DNA of 64,000 bases. Source: Zygnema cylindricum (taxonomy: Eukaryota > Streptophyta > Zygnematophyceae > Zygnematales > Zygnemataceae). The position numbers and the translations under genes are program-made. The notes under the pieces are model-generated. The model was not told where the DNA came from, ran no database searches, and worked only from the letters and a program-made list of their open reading frames with translations. Below are positions 21,928-34,170 of the stretch, one piece after another (the stretch's first letter is position 1; each line of letters begins with the position of its first letter). Location of the stretch: NCBI GenBank assembly GCA_037447655.1, contig JBBHKE010003302.1, positions 28,500 to 92,499 of the forward strand, written 5' to 3'.

Positions 21928-22134
21928 CATAGTTCAAAAGTAGGTGAAAGTAGGCCCATACAATATGCCTATTGTATGCAAAACATACTATATGACCTTA
22001 AGACCCATATTGTATTCGGACCTGTTCGGACTTTTTCGGACTAATTAAAACATTCAGACCAAAAATTGCACCAATTAAAACATTGGGACCAAAATTTTTT
22101 ATTTTCACCGTCAGATGCGGACGAACGGACGGTC
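21928..22134. mobile_element. Second MITE copy, truncated
   Basis: It starts CATAGTTCAAAAGTAGGTG and over about 90 bp is the reverse complement of the right end of the MITE at 21268-21542. Its other end is cut by the segmental-duplication breakpoint at 22135. Confidence 0.6.
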
Positions 22135-23107
22135 ACTAAGTAAGTCATTAAATGAGATTAACAAAATAAAGGCAGCTTTGAATTCCAAGTTTGAAATGAA
22201 CGATTTAGGGGAGGCAAAGTACATTCTCGGAATTCAAGTAGAAAGGGATAGAGATTGGAGAATAATCTATCTAACGCAGCGTGAAGCGATTGGGAACATG
22301 CTTGAAAAGTTTGGCATAGCAGAGGCAAAGGGAAGTGCCACTCCCATGGAATTTAAGCAAAAAGTGTAAGGCACGGAGACCGATGGAGGAGTCGTTTCTG
22401 ATGACACCTTGGAATCGAGGAGGCAAATTCTATGGCTGCCATTCGATATCGTCAGATTGTTGGCAGCCTAATCTACTTCATGAACTGCACACGCCCAGAC
22501 ATCGCGGCTGCAGTTGGTACTCTAATCCGGAGTTTACAAAATCCGAGGAGATCGGATAGGGAGGCAGCAAAGAGGGTCCTTCAATATCTTGCAGGGACAC
22601 GGAATCTACAACTTGCTCTCGGTGGAGATGAAGTTAAAATTCAGACTTGGAGCGATGCGAGTTACGAACACATGCCAAGCCGCCGCTCCACTATCGGATT
22701 CATTCTGAAGATTGGAAATCGAACATGCTGCTAGAGCAGCAAACTTCAAAAAGTCACAGCTCAGTCTACAATGGAGGGTGAATACATGGCAGCCAGCTCA
22801 ACTATCAAGGAGTTACTTTGGGTAAAGTCTCTCCTTCAAGAACTTCATTTCATGCAATCTAGACCTGAAATAGTGTGGTGTGACAACCAGGCACCTATAG
22901 CGATTGCATCTAACCTAAGTCATCACTTCAAAAGCAAGCACATTGATATCAAGCTACATTTTGTCTGAGAGAAGGTGATAAACAAAATTTTAAAGCTTAG
23001 TTATTTGCCAGATGAGATGATGGTAGCAGATATGATGACTAAGCCTTTACCTGCACCTAAATTGAAGTTTTGTAGAGAGGCATGCGGATTTAGTGACTGA
23101 TAGAGTG
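22135..23107 (+). pseudogene. Copia RT end and RNase H (duplicate of B)
   Basis: It starts inside RT (SKSLNEINKIKAALN, DLGEAKYILGIQVERD), followed by GSLIYFMNCTRPDIAA and RNase H motifs WSDAS, MEGEYMA and CDNQAP. It carries the same stops as element B. It has no 5' part, so it is a passenger of the duplication. Confidence 0.85.
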
Positions 23108-23123
23108 TAAAGGTTTAAGGGAG

Positions 23124-25203
23124 TGTTGTTTTTGGAAACCTTTAGTCCTCTATTTATCTCACTGTTATACTGCCATGCTGCGCTTAGTTTGACATCGTAG
23201 CTGGAAACCTGTAATCCTCTCTATATTTCGTTGTTTTGCTGCTATGCTGCGCAGCTCTAATATCACAGCTGCGCTGGTGGAACACCGCAGCTATAGCAGC
23301 TTGAGTGAATAGCTGCGCTGCTCTAAAACATCACAGCTGCGGTGGTAGAGCGCCGCAGCCATAGCAGTTTGTGTGAATGATGAATTGTCGTAGACAAGAT
23401 TTAGTGTTCTATGTAACTCCAAAGAGAGTACACAGACTTGGTACACCTCAGGCACACGGGTCGGTCCGTGAGGGAGTTAAGTGTAGAAATTGATGGTTCT
23501 TTTTAAGTATTTTCTAGGTCTAAATTAAAATACAAAAAGAAGCCGAGGCAGTCTATCTCTAACTTCTCTCTCCAAACTCCCACACTTGTCGCAGACACTG
23601 GGGAGTTGGAGTGGAAGCTATAGCCAGGGCTACCTTGGCTATCTAGAGGTTTACGGGAAATGGATTAGTTTATATACCGATAAGTAGTTTATTTACAAAA
23701 AAGGATAGATGTCGGAACCGGGATTTTATCTTGGTACCTGCGGAAAGAAAAGTAGGCGGTAGCCGGTAGTCGTAGCCGTTAAGTCTAAGACTAATGATGT
23801 ATGATATAGGGTTTGATATTTATTTGAATATTATTACGCAGGATAATTCATTTAACTACAACTGTTTACGAGATACATAGATCCAATTATGTAAAAGTAC
23901 GGATTACGATATATGTAAGAAACTAGTACCGCGCATTTATTTCTTTAACGAAACAAATACCGCACATGTATTTATTACGGCTACGATTGAAATCTGCATT
24001 CAATCGGACGGCCGAAAGAAAGCCGAGATCGCGAAAGAGAATCTCAGCGGTTTGTGGTCATCGCCACATTGGATGACACGTGGCAAAATTACGTTGGATC
24101 GCGGCATCCCGGGGATTACGAGACCGAACCCAAATATGACATGTGTTGACTTTTAGGCCATATCGTACAGTTTTTGTACATAAAGTACACCGACAGATGT
24201 ACTTTTATGTACGGAAGTGTGATATGATTGGTTTCGTACATCAGTAGATAGAGTTTGTGAGAGAGATAAGACTTAGAAAAAATGGTAGATAGGACCCTCT
24301 CTCCCGGAGAGGTTCTGTACAAAAGGTCAACTTTGACCCTCCATAACTTACTTCTCAGGGGAGCAAATTCAGAGATTCTTTTTTGCTATCGACTCAAGGG
24401 AGTCTTGCGTTCACAAAGGTGAAGGTGGTCAGAGTTTTTGTTTCCCAGGGTGGTGGTTATTCGTGCTGAAAGACAAAGGGGTCAGGGTTATCCTAGAGGC
24501 TTTGTGTGAGCTGCTTACTTTGAGGTCCTATGGAGGTCTCAGAGTTGCATTAAGGTTGTTTTATCTGGACGACGAAGTACAGATTCATTTGGGGACCGGA
24601 TTTACACGTGGAGGTTCATATTCATTGGGGAACGAATGCGTGGACGGCGGATGGAGTTTGTCGTCATTCTTGGAAGAGAAATGTTGATTGCGCCGTCATT
24701 TCGGTGAACGAACTTTTGTTGCGCACTTTAGCGGCGGCTAGAGTTAAAAGATTGATGTAAATACTTTGTACGGCAGACGGTGAAGGTTTAGTTTGGTAAA
24801 GATTTAGTGTACCGGTGGATCATGGTAATTGTGGTACGGTTAAGATCAGTTGTAGGCTCACTTGTATATGTAGGACTTATAATATTTTGGAAGCTAGGAT
24901 TTCCTTGTATGAAAACTACGAAGCAATTTTTGGGGTTTTTGAATTGTAAGATCATTGTGATCTTTAGGCAAAACTTTGTGAAATTCTGCATGTGTTTTCT
25001 TTGGTGTATTTTCTTTATTGTGACAAATTTGCAGACCTAGTGTGTGTCTGGTTTGCTTGGGATTTCATTGTGAAGTTGGTCATTTGTGGGTATTCGTGAG
25101 AGTTTCCTCTTTGTACTTTGATTGTGATTATGGCAACTGTTGTTGCTGCTGCTGTTGCTGCTTCTTCTTCTTCTTCAAGGGCACCAGCTGCCTCAAATAA
25201 ACA
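23124..25203 (+). repeat. Copia B 3' LTR duplicate, split by a solo LTR
   Basis: The parts are 23124-23481 and 24555-25203. The nested solo LTR with its TTAAG duplications is carried along, so the duplication is younger than that insertion. Confidence 0.88.
23482..24549 (+). mobile_element. Solo LTR C1, duplicated copy
   Basis: This copy of 14040-15107 has TTAAG at 23477-23481 and 24550-24554. It was not independently inserted. Confidence 0.88.
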
Positions 25204-25442
25204 TATGTCACCCAAACACCAACAAAACTGCTTGCCACCGCCCATACATCGCCAAAGAGATATAGCAATTCCGTATTTCTAAGCGGTGGGAAAAGGAATA
25301 CCAGGAAATATTATCACCAGTATCCACACTTCGATGGGAAGTGGATCAATCATTCTCAATTTTTTTTACCAACGAAATGACTTCCAAGCCTCAGTCGGAA
25401 TCTTCGGAGGTTCAACCCTAGAGACAAAAACTCAATCGATAG

Positions 25443-26448
25443 GTGGTGTCATTATTAGTTCCGGAATCCGGACTACGGATACTATCACTTTTCTCTGGAA
25501 TCAGCTCGGACCTAAAAGTTGTCTTGAATGCAGGATATAAGGTGGAGTCTTATATTGTCGTGGGAATCTCACCCGATGCCCGGGCTGTTAGTGAGCATCG
25601 AGTACAACAGCTTCACCAACTGTATCCCCAACACCTTCCCGTGTTCGTAATCTGTAAAGCTCACCGAAGTCTGCCCCAAAATGTTGAAAACATCCTGGCA
25701 CCACATTTAGCCATGCTCAAGAGAGTAGATCCGGTAGTAGCAGGATGGCCGTGTCAGGGATACTCTCTAGCAGGGAAAGGTAAGGGACGTCAAGACAGCC
25801 GAAGCCGAAATTTCTTTCAAATGATCAAATTAGTTCCCTGGCTGCAGCAACTTCAAGATACGCCCTGTGGGGTACATCTTGGAGAATGTCCACCCTGAAG
25901 ACAATAAAAGAAAACATGTCGCCAATAGCTGGAATCAAGTTTTGTAGGTTCTAGGGGTTCCACTTGTTTTCGATGCACCACAAATGGGATTAAGAGCTCA
26001 CTGAGTAAGGGCTTACTGGACTAATCTAATCCCATTTTCCAACCTCCACCAACTCTTATAGAACCACAAAACAGATCCCCATATCACTCTACAATAGATT
26101 CTTGGACCAGGGTGGATGGCCACTCACATGACAAAGGTTGATCGTCTCCCATTCTTTTGGTGCAACAACCCAGGGGCCCCACAGCGAGCCCTGCCAACTC
26201 GGGTTTCCTTCCCCAATAGCCATGCATATCGAAAAGGAGTGGCAGGGATGATATTTGACAGCTGGAGCTTGGACAACTCTGACGATCGAGGAATGAGAAC
26301 AGGCAATGGGATTCCAATCTATAACAACGGCTGCACCAAGTATTTTAGATCTTCAAAGGTGCAACCTACTCGGACAGAGCATGGATATGAATGCGGTCTC
26401 ATAGGTGTTAAAACATTCCCTTTCCCAATCTCCTCAGATAAAGGCTAG
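25443..26448 (+). pseudogene. C5 DNA methyltransferase domain (duplicate)
   Basis: It is essentially identical to the D1 domain. An open 151-codon block (25443-25898) holds motif I (LSLFSGISSD) and the catalytic loop GWPCQGYS, followed by the same frameshift before motif VI. A few bases upstream one substitution creates a TAG where D1 has AAG (near 25418). The same decay is shared, so it supplies no independent evidence of selection. Confidence 0.85.
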
Positions 26449-26680
26449 TAACCTTCAAGCTCCAAAAGTGTTAGCGAGTAGGCCACTGTGCAGCTTGAGG
26501 GGGGGAGAGAAGAAAAGAGAAAAATTCACAAATTCCATCCAGTGGGGGGGAGCGGAGGCTCGGAAAGAGACAACTTAGCGGAAGTTGTCAGTAGTGGTGT
26601 CCTAAACAGAGGGGGAGACATAGACCCACAAGTAGGACCGGAATTTGATATCACCAGGTGGGGCCGACCAGCGGAAGCAT

Positions 26681-27730
26681 GGGCAGCAGTAGAGCCATGA
26701 AAAATGGATTGGACCTTAGGGGAGCAGTTAGACCACCAGCAGAAGGCCCAACTCTCAGAATTACTTGCAAAAAACAAAGGTGTGATTTCTTGACAGACAC
26801 GGATGTAGGCATCTATAAAAAGACTCCTTTCAGAATAGACTTAATAGACAAGACAGCAACTATTTGGCAGAAGCAGTACCCTCTCAGTTTTAAAAAGATA
26901 GAGTTCATTACAGCCAAAGTCAAAACCTTGGTAGATGCCGGATTGGTGAAAGAGAGTACGAGACTCCATGGGTTTGCTTCCCCAACAGTTCTCCCTCCCA
27001 AGAAAGACTCGTCTGGGAAAATAGTAGATTTCCAGATGTAATGGGACTTTCGCATGCTGAACACGACCACCATTCCTAGCATATATCATATGCTAACCCC
27101 CGAAGAGATTTTCGACTCTCTTGCTGGGGCCACAATTTACTCTACCTTTGACATAAAAAATGGGTTTCACCAAATTGATATGGAACCTAAATATCGGGAG
27201 ATAATAACATTTTGGGCAGGTTTTAGGTTGTATAATTGGTTTTATATGCCATTTGGATTGAAAAACGCACTTGCAAAGTTCCAGCGAGCAATGGACAAAG
27301 CTCTGTGAGAAATTGACTACGCCAGATGCTAGATCAACAATGTTATTATTTTCTCAAAAACATTTGAAAAGCACTTGGAGCACACACAGGTTGTCCTCCA
27401 GCTCCTTCAAGCAGCGAGCTTGAAATGTCACCCGGGCAAAGGTATTTTTGGAGTTCAAAAAATAGTTTACCTGGGACATGAAGTTAAACCCGGACAGTGG
27501 GTCCCCACATGGTCAAGGTAGCCGCCCTTGACGCTCTCCCTCCACCTCAAGACATCTCAGCCCTCCGTACCTTTTTGGGTTTCGCTAATTTCTATCGCTA
27601 CTTCATCCCCGAGTTCAACATTCAAGCTCAACCCTTAAATCAGTAACTACAAAAGGACCAAGAGTGGCACTAGGCCGAGGAACAGCAGATATCTTTCAAG
27701 TTTTGAAGGATGCCCTGAAGTAGCACCGCT
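26681..27730 (+). pseudogene. Gypsy reverse transcriptase (duplicate; D2)
   Basis: Same as the D1 RT, but it keeps the normal KNGFHQI segment (3 bases longer). The catalytic site is likewise INNV (near 27333). Stops lie at 27041 and 27308. Confidence 0.83.
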
Positions 27731-28260
27731 TACTTTGGATGCCCGATCATCAGAAACCTTTCCTCCTTTACAGCGATTCGAGCAGGTTTAGATTGGGGGC
27801 AGTTTTTGCACAAATAGATGATGTACGGGCAGAATATGTGGTTGCTTACGCCAGCAGGAGCAATAACCGAGCGCAAGGGAATTATAGCAATTACCATGGA
27901 GAGCTCCTCGCAGTTGTTTGGGAAATTCAGCATTTCCAGCCCTATTTATACGGGGTCCGTTTCACTCTTATAACAGACCATCAACCTCTCAAATGGATCA
28001 TAGAAAACAGTAAGTTGACCGGCAAACTCGTTAGATGCGTTCTGATCTTGTAGGAATACATCTTCAGTATCATCCACCGGGCACGGGAAATCCACGAGAA
28101 TGCCGACGGACTTAGCTGAAATCGCGATCCCTTCACGCTGGATTCTACCGGAGCACGGCACGATGGAGATCAATGTGGGACTTATTCGAACCTCTTCCTC
28201 TTTGATCTGGCTTCCGCGATCTCCAAGGAACGGTCCACTTTTGCGGCGGACGTGAAGGGG
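27731..28260 (+). pseudogene. Gypsy D2 RNase H
   Basis: Asp/Glu/Asp positions are present (LLYSDSSRF, GELLAVVW, LITDHQPLKW). A TAG after RCVLIL at 28053 interrupts it. From about 27922 the sequence departs from D1, so this is where the duplicate joins a different family member. Confidence 0.8.
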
Positions 28261-28479
28261 CAGGCACCGATAAAAGAATAAAAGGAAAGATATCAGGAAT
28301 GACCACGATTCCCTAAAATCCATCCAGAAGGAATCTCCTCTTTCACACTTGCCTGGAGTTCAATTGTTCCGTGTGCAGATCTGGATGGCGGCGTATGACT
28401 GGAACCGAGGTATTCTTCTCCGGAAATGGGCTGACAGAACGAGGAAAGTGGTTCCTCCCCCGCAGATCGCGAAACTTTG

Positions 28480-29249
28480 ATCACCCCTCTCCATAAGCAA
28501 TGCCGGCACTTCGGGCAGAAAAATACCACTTATATGGTCACAGGACTTTATTGGTGGTACAGTTTGCAGACCCCAATCAACCGAATTCTGCAAAATTGCT
28601 CTTCTTGCGATGGAGATTGAGTTAAAGCAGCTTTTGACAAAAAAGGCAGAACCAACCTTCCCATCGAGGGGATGTTTTATCGATGGCTTTTGATCTTTTT
28701 GGGCCTCTTCCGACCAGCAGACGAAAGAATCGCTTTGTGCTGGTCATGATCGAACTTTTTTCAAAATGGATAGAGTTGGTGGTTTTGCCTCGGAATGAGT
28801 CCAAAGCTATTGTAGATACCTTCCTTCATAGAGTGTTGTCACAATTTGGAGCGCCTTCAAAGGTTCTAACAGATCAAGGATCTGAATTTGCCGGAGAATT
28901 CTCAACCCTTTTGGAGAAATGTCTCATCGACCATCGACTTACCAGTTGTGACCACCCCCAAGCCGACAGTTTGGACGAAAGGTGCGTACAAACAGTGAAG
29001 CGGTCACTACGAAAATATGCAGTTGAAGAAGATTTGGGGGAGTGGGACAGGCGGGTGTCATGGATCCACATGGGATACAAGTTCAGCCAACAAGCTTCTC
29101 TCCATTCCTATAGCCCTTACTACATTTTATTTGGACAACATCCCATCCTCCCCGGCGTTGCTTCAGCCCAGGCAGTGGTCCTCCCTGAGATGGATAATCA
29201 AGAGACAGTTGAGAAAATGATCGCTGACAGAGCCAAAGTGTTCCACTGA
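28480..29249 (+). pseudogene. Gypsy D2 integrase (core nearly intact)
   Basis: The zinc domain is at about 28485-28615 (H...H...CSSCD) with a stop after it. A 188-codon open frame follows (28683-29249) with Asp (FDLFGPLP), Asp (LTDQGSEF) and Glu (DERCVQTVK), plus the C-terminal region (YSPYYILFGQHP). This is the best integrase of the family in the window. The remaining C-terminal domain runs to about 29500 with frame breaks. Confidence 0.82.
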
Positions 29250-29723
29250 GAGATGCCACTAACCATGGGGGAATTAGAGGCAGCGCAACATCGGGATCAG
29301 TTATGGTATTCCTAATGCAGGAGCCGAAACTATGTACCTCAACAACGTCAATTCATGCCCGGAGACTTTGTGTATCGGATGCAGCAGAAAAAGAACACGT
29401 TAAATATTACTGTCGAGCGAGTGATTTTAAAAGTTATGGACGTTTCCAATAAAGGGGTTCTTACCTTGGAATGAAAAGATGGTCGAAGAATCAAGGAAAA
29501 TCATATCAATGTAGCCCCTTGCCACCTTTGAGGCTTTGCTCCTCGAACTGCACGCCGTCATCCTCACCAGACCTTATCTTGGTCTAAGACATATGCAGCT
29601 AATGCTAGGATACAACATGTATCCCCTTCTCTTTGAAACCACACACCCAACCCCAAGGCCTTTACTTGTGTGAGAACTGTGAATTGGGCGGGTAAAATTA
29701 TATCTTAGTCAAGGTGGACTAAA

Positions 29724-29730
29724 GGGGGGG
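29724..29730 (+). other. Polypurine tract of gypsy D2
   Basis: AAAGGGGGGG is followed by AAAT and LTR start TGGGATATG at 29735. Confidence 0.65.
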
Positions 29731-29981
29731 AAATTGGGATATGAGTCCTAGAGGGGGTGATATGGTATCTTTTCACCTCCCCACGCTTTCATTTCCCATG
29801 CGGGCTCCATTGCCTCTTTTGTTTTGCATGCATTTCCGTGGGGGGTTTGGTGGCAGAAATGGGCATGGTCACTATCATTGGAAGCACGTGCATCGGGGGG
29901 GGCGTTTGCAAGACTCCCACATCAACTAAGGTGGGCTCTGGGCCTCACCTTATATTTACCAAGTACGCTCGACAATTGTCA

Positions 29982-30062
29982 AGCTCGTGTGCATTCTCGG
30001 CACATTTCAGCTCGTGTGCATTCTCGGCACATTTCAGCTCGTGTGCATTCTCAGCACATTTC
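29982..30062 (+). repeat. 27-bp tandem repeat, three copies
   Basis: The unit starts AGCTCGTGTGCATTCTCGGC and occurs at 29982, 30009 and 30036. Element E has one unit at the same place (49247). It lies directly at the left end of LTR segment L. Confidence 0.85.
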
Positions 30063-30510
30063 TACTCCCAGGCTTTCCAAGGCCTCATTCAACCATGTAT
30101 GGACTAAAACATACAGGGAACGGGAGGACAACCAATCGGATCACATCTTTGTATTCTCACCTAGGAGCACCATGCAATTTAGTTCACCTCAAACAGAGGT
30201 CGAACAACGGAGTTAGTCCGTTGCAACAATGGCGGCTCCATGACATGGAATCAGTTCTATGTAGCTCTAGCAGAGGGATACATTGTGGAAATCCACATAA
30301 CCTTTGAGATTGTCTTGTAGATTTTGCTCTTAGCCGTCAATAGGATGTTAGTTCATGCTCAACAGACGGGCAGAGCATTTATTACGTTGGGTCAAAGTTA
30401 GACGTTTTCACGTCAATTCAGGACTTTGTTGCCTATAAGTGTACCATAAGAGGACCTTTTGCTCCAAATCCAACCAGAGCCAGTCACCTTAATTTTTTGC
30501 CTAAGTGTAG

Positions 30511-31564
30511 TGAAACTCTGAGACCTCCATAAGTCCTCAGAGTGGATTGCTTCCAAGAAGCCTCTAGGATAACCCTAACCCCTTTGTGTTTCAGCAAAAA
30601 TAACTCTCACCCTGGCAAAAAATAACTCTGACCAACGTCACCGCTGTGAAGGCAAGACTCCCCTGAGTCGATAGCAAAAAAGAATCTCTAAATTTGCTCC
30701 CTTGAGCAATAAGTTATGGATGGTCAAAGTTGACCTTTTGTACATTAGCTCTCTGGGAGAGAGGGTCCTATCTTCTAATTTTCTAAGTCCTATCTCTCTC
30801 ACAGACTCTATCTACTGATGTATGGAGCCAATCAGATTTCAGTTCCGTACACAAAAGTACAGCTGCCGGTGTACTTTCTGTACGGACACTGTACGACATG
30901 GCCTAAATGTCGACACGTGGTATGTCCGGATTCGCTCCCTTAATCCTTGGAGATGTCGCGATCCAATGTCATTCCGCCACATGTCATCCGATGTCGCGAT
31001 GACCACAAACCGCCGAAATCCTCTTTCGCGATCTCGGCGTTAATTCCAGCCGTCCGATTAAATTCACATTTAATCGTAGCCGTAATAAATACATGCACGG
31101 TATTCGTTTCACTAAAGAAATAAATGCGCGGTATTGGTTTCTTATCCATACCGTAATCCGTACTTTTACATTACTGGATATATGTCTCCCGTAAACAGTT
31201 ACAGTTAAATGAACTATCCTATGTATAAATGTTTAAATAATTATCAAACCATATGGTACTTAACACTACTTCTAGACTTAACGGCTAAGGCTAACGGCTA
31301 CCAGCTATCTGCCGGCCGTTAGGTATCAGGATCAAATCCTGTGGCCGGCACATATCTTTTAGTAAATAAACCCCTAACTAATATATATTTTCATGTAAAC
31401 CTCTGGATAGCCTAGGTAGCCATGGCTCTAGCTCCCTCTCCAATTTCTCATTGACTGCGACAAGTTTGAGAGTTGAAGAGAGAAGTTAGAGGTAGACTGC
31501 CTCGGCTTCTTTCTTATTTCTATTTAGACCTAAAAAATACTTTAAAAGACCATTAATTTCTACA
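30511..31564 (-). mobile_element. Solo LTR C2 (TSD TGTAG)
   Basis: On the plus strand it begins TGAAACTCTGAGACC and ends TTTCTACA, with TGTAG at 30506-30510 and 31565-31569. It is inserted in the gypsy LTR. It contains the GTAC hairpin (about 30847-30885), the T-arm-like hairpin and the conserved-loop hairpin. Confidence 0.9.
31310..31350 (+). repeat. tRNA T-arm/acceptor-like hairpin in solo LTR C2
   Basis: A perfect 8-bp outer stem TGCCGGCC/GGCCGGCA (31310-31317 with 31343-31350) encloses CAGG-ATCAAAT-CCTG. The outer stem sequence differs from that in the TR-GAG LTR (828-861) but still pairs. Confidence 0.65.
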
Positions 31565-32282
31565 TGTAGTACATACTATTTTGTCTTATGTTAGTACGAT
31601 AACAATTGCTGGCCGGTGATTGGCTTCTGGCATTTCTTTGACTTTGGCCCCTGCAGTAGAACAAACTCTGATGTATAATTCACTTGGGGCCGAAAAAGAC
31701 AGGTTGCTTTTCAGTACTGTCTCTTGATAAAAACCTTAAAAAATTCCAACAAATCTTCTTTTGGAGAACCTTTATTTGTTATGTGATTGTGACCCTACTG
31801 CCATCTTGGTTTGCATTTGTCCTTTGTAGGGATCGTAGTTCGGTTGGGTAGTTAGCACTATCTTCTCTTTTTAGGCGATTTGGGACTTGTGGCTCTTTGA
31901 TACCGAAAGGGGTCTTTCCGGTTCCGGGTTGCGGAAACCAAGGAGTTAAGGAGGACATTACCTGTTTTGATGTCTTCAAGAGATATTTCATCTCCTCTTC
32001 TTGTCAGCGTTTCTGTTGGGGGTAGGTTAAGCTCGTTTGCTTCTATTTTGAATCCTATCTTTATCTCTAATTTTCTAAGGCAAGGTGATATTGTTAATTC
32101 TGAAATAGCTTATTATTCTTTTATTTTTCCGTTATTCCGCGTGGAAGTGCCATTGTTCTCTCTTTGGTAGTCTTTTTTGGGCTTCGTTTGCGTTTAAGCG
32201 AGGGTTAACTACTACAATCTTTTGGACCAGAACAGTGGGTTTTGAGGGAATCTTTATTAGATTTCCAGCGGAGCAGCAAAAT

Positions 32283-32524
32283 TGGGATATCAGCCCTAGA
32301 GGGGGAGGGTACGGTATCCTTTCACCTCCCCACGCTTTCATTTCCAATGCGGGCTCCATTGCCTCTTTTGTTTTGCATGCATTTCCCCATGGGGATTTGG
32401 TGGCAGAAATGGGCATGGTCACTATCATGGGAAGCACGCGCATCGGGGGGGGCATTTGCAGGACTCCCACATCAACTAAAGTGGGCTGTGGGCCTCACCT
32501 TATATTTCCCAGGCACGCTCGACA
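32283..32524 (+). repeat. Second gypsy LTR segment R after an LTR-LTR junction
   Basis: Segment L ends at 32278. Then comes AAAT, the four bases normally between the polypurine tract and the LTR, and a new segment R that ends at CTCGACA (32524). It is followed by unrelated A/T-rich sequence and the inverted fragment N. Confidence 0.75.
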
Positions 32525-32534
32525 ACTATTCTCT

Positions 32535-34166
32535 ATTTTTTTTTTTAAGATTGGTGATCGGTGATGAGGGTGAAATGAACACCATAAAGATACGGTGGAA
32601 AGTGTTGGATGGCCCAAACAGCTGCAAGAAGCTCCCCATGATAGCTATTGAAAGAGGCTTCTGCCTTTTTGTTGCTACGGCTTGCATAGGCTACCACGTA
32701 TTCGGCTCCCAAATCATCAAGTTGAGCTAATAGGACCCCTTATCCAAATTTACTCCAATCGGTATAAATAATAAATGGTGGTTCGGCATACGAAGAATCT
32801 GACTCTCTTAAAGTGCATTCTTCAAAAATTGGAATGCCTCTTCTTGCTCTTCCTTCCATTGCCACTCTTCATCTTTCCTCAAGAGTAAATTGAGGGCATG
32901 ACTGCTAAAATCTAGAACAAATATTCTGTAATAGTTAGCTAGCACCAAAAATGTGCGAAGTGATGAAACATCAGTGGGAGCTGGCAATGCATCCAAAGCA
33001 ACGATTTTAACCATATGTGGACCTACGGTCCCAAGGGTAACCTCATGTACCAAATACAAAATCTAGTCTACCCGAACTATGTATTTACTTGGATGACACT
33101 TTAAGCCTGCCACTCTCAGAGCATGAAACACCATTTGTAAATGAATGAGGTGATCCTTGAAATTTTTATAAAAAATGGTCACGTCGTCAATATAACACCA
33201 AGCACATTCAATATCTCGTAAAGCTTCATCCATTACTTGTTGGAATTTGGCGGATGCATTTTTCAATCCAAAAGGCATATAAAGCCACTCGTATAACGTG
33301 TTACCCGCCCAAAATGCGGTCCTCTCTCGATGCTTCGGTTCCACAGGTACTTGGTGAAATCCCTACTTCAAATCCAAGGTGGAATATATAGTTCCGCCAG
33401 TCAATGCCTCAAATATTTCTTCAAGAGTGGGCATAGGTTACTTTTCCGATATAGTGGCTGCATTCAGTATTCGATAATCTCCACACATTCAGAAATCGAC
33501 AATCTTCCTTGCACAATCTTTCTTCCAAAGAAGTACCGTTGGTGAGGCAAACCCATGAAGCCCAGTGCTTTCGTGTACTCATCTTGAATCAACCAAACAT
33601 TGGATTTTCTCTTCAGAAATTCTTTCTCCAAGTGGCTCAAATGATATTGTTTTTGCCAAACCGTCGCTGATTCGTCCACTAAGTCAATCCTGAATGGTGT
33701 GCCCTTGTAAATTCCAACATCTGTATCAGCCCTTGAAAACACATCCTGATTCCTTCCCAATATATCCACAATTGTAGACTTTTGGCTCTTTTCTAGTTGT
33801 TCCCCAATAATTCAATCCATCTTTCCCGGTTCTACAACTGCAAAAATTTCCGGTGGTCTTGTCCACTAGGACGGATCAAACTCGTCCCCCCCCCCCCACC
33901 CTTTTGCTTTATCTCCTTGCTTTAACACCCTACTAGACACCCACAAAACATCCTCTATCTTATGCCCTTGCTTCTTTCGTTCTTTTGCCCCCCCCACCCC
34001 CGTTGATTTTTTTTTGTTGGATCTTCTGATGAATTTTTCTATCTCTCCCCCCTTGAAAGCGCTAGTGTGACCTGCATAGCCAGCCAAGCTAGAGCTTGAA
34101 AAAATGAAGCGCGTTCTTGGTGAGAATGCAAGGGACCATTAGATAGTGAAAGACCACCTAACTATC
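32535..34166 (-). pseudogene. Inverted DNMT-gypsy fragment N (RNase H, RT, end of DNMT)
   Basis: Read from 34166 down: the end of the DNMT domain (HSLAF region), the linker before RT (33850-34087), RT motifs (ADTDVGIYKGTPFRIDL, WQKQYHLSH at 33769-33464; YMPFGLKNASAKFQ and an intact catalytic CYIDDV within 33344-33063; LRTFLVLANYYRIF at 33059-32808), then RNase H (AQLDDLGAEYVVAYASRSN, about 32740-32640). It is the same family as D1, D2 and E, truncated on both sides and interrupted by stops. Copia G inserted at its upstream side (34171). Confidence 0.8.
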
Positions 34167-34170
34167 GTAA

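Larger units (their letters stand above)
22135..27922 (+). repeat. Segmental duplication, copy 2
   Basis: It corresponds to 12693-18477 shifted by 9442 (9445 after a 3-base difference near 27160). It begins abruptly in the middle of copia RT, next to MITE sequence, and ends in gypsy RNase H. Confidence 0.9.
29735..32278 (+). repeat. Gypsy D2 LTR as defined by PPT (segments R and L)
   Basis: It begins TGGGATATG after the polypurine tract and ends GGAGCAGCA at 32278, the point after which element E shows its primer-site region. Segment R (29735-29974, ending CTCGACA) is joined by AT to segment L (starting TGTCAAG at 29977). A solo LTR (30511-31564) and its 5-bp duplication interrupt L. Net length is about 1.48 kb. 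Confidence 0.7.

Noticed and set aside
32279-32524. Independent solo LTR of the gypsy family
   Set aside because: It lacks segment L and a target duplication, and it joins the preceding LTR with exactly the PPT-side spacer AAAT; it is better read as part of an LTR-LTR junction.
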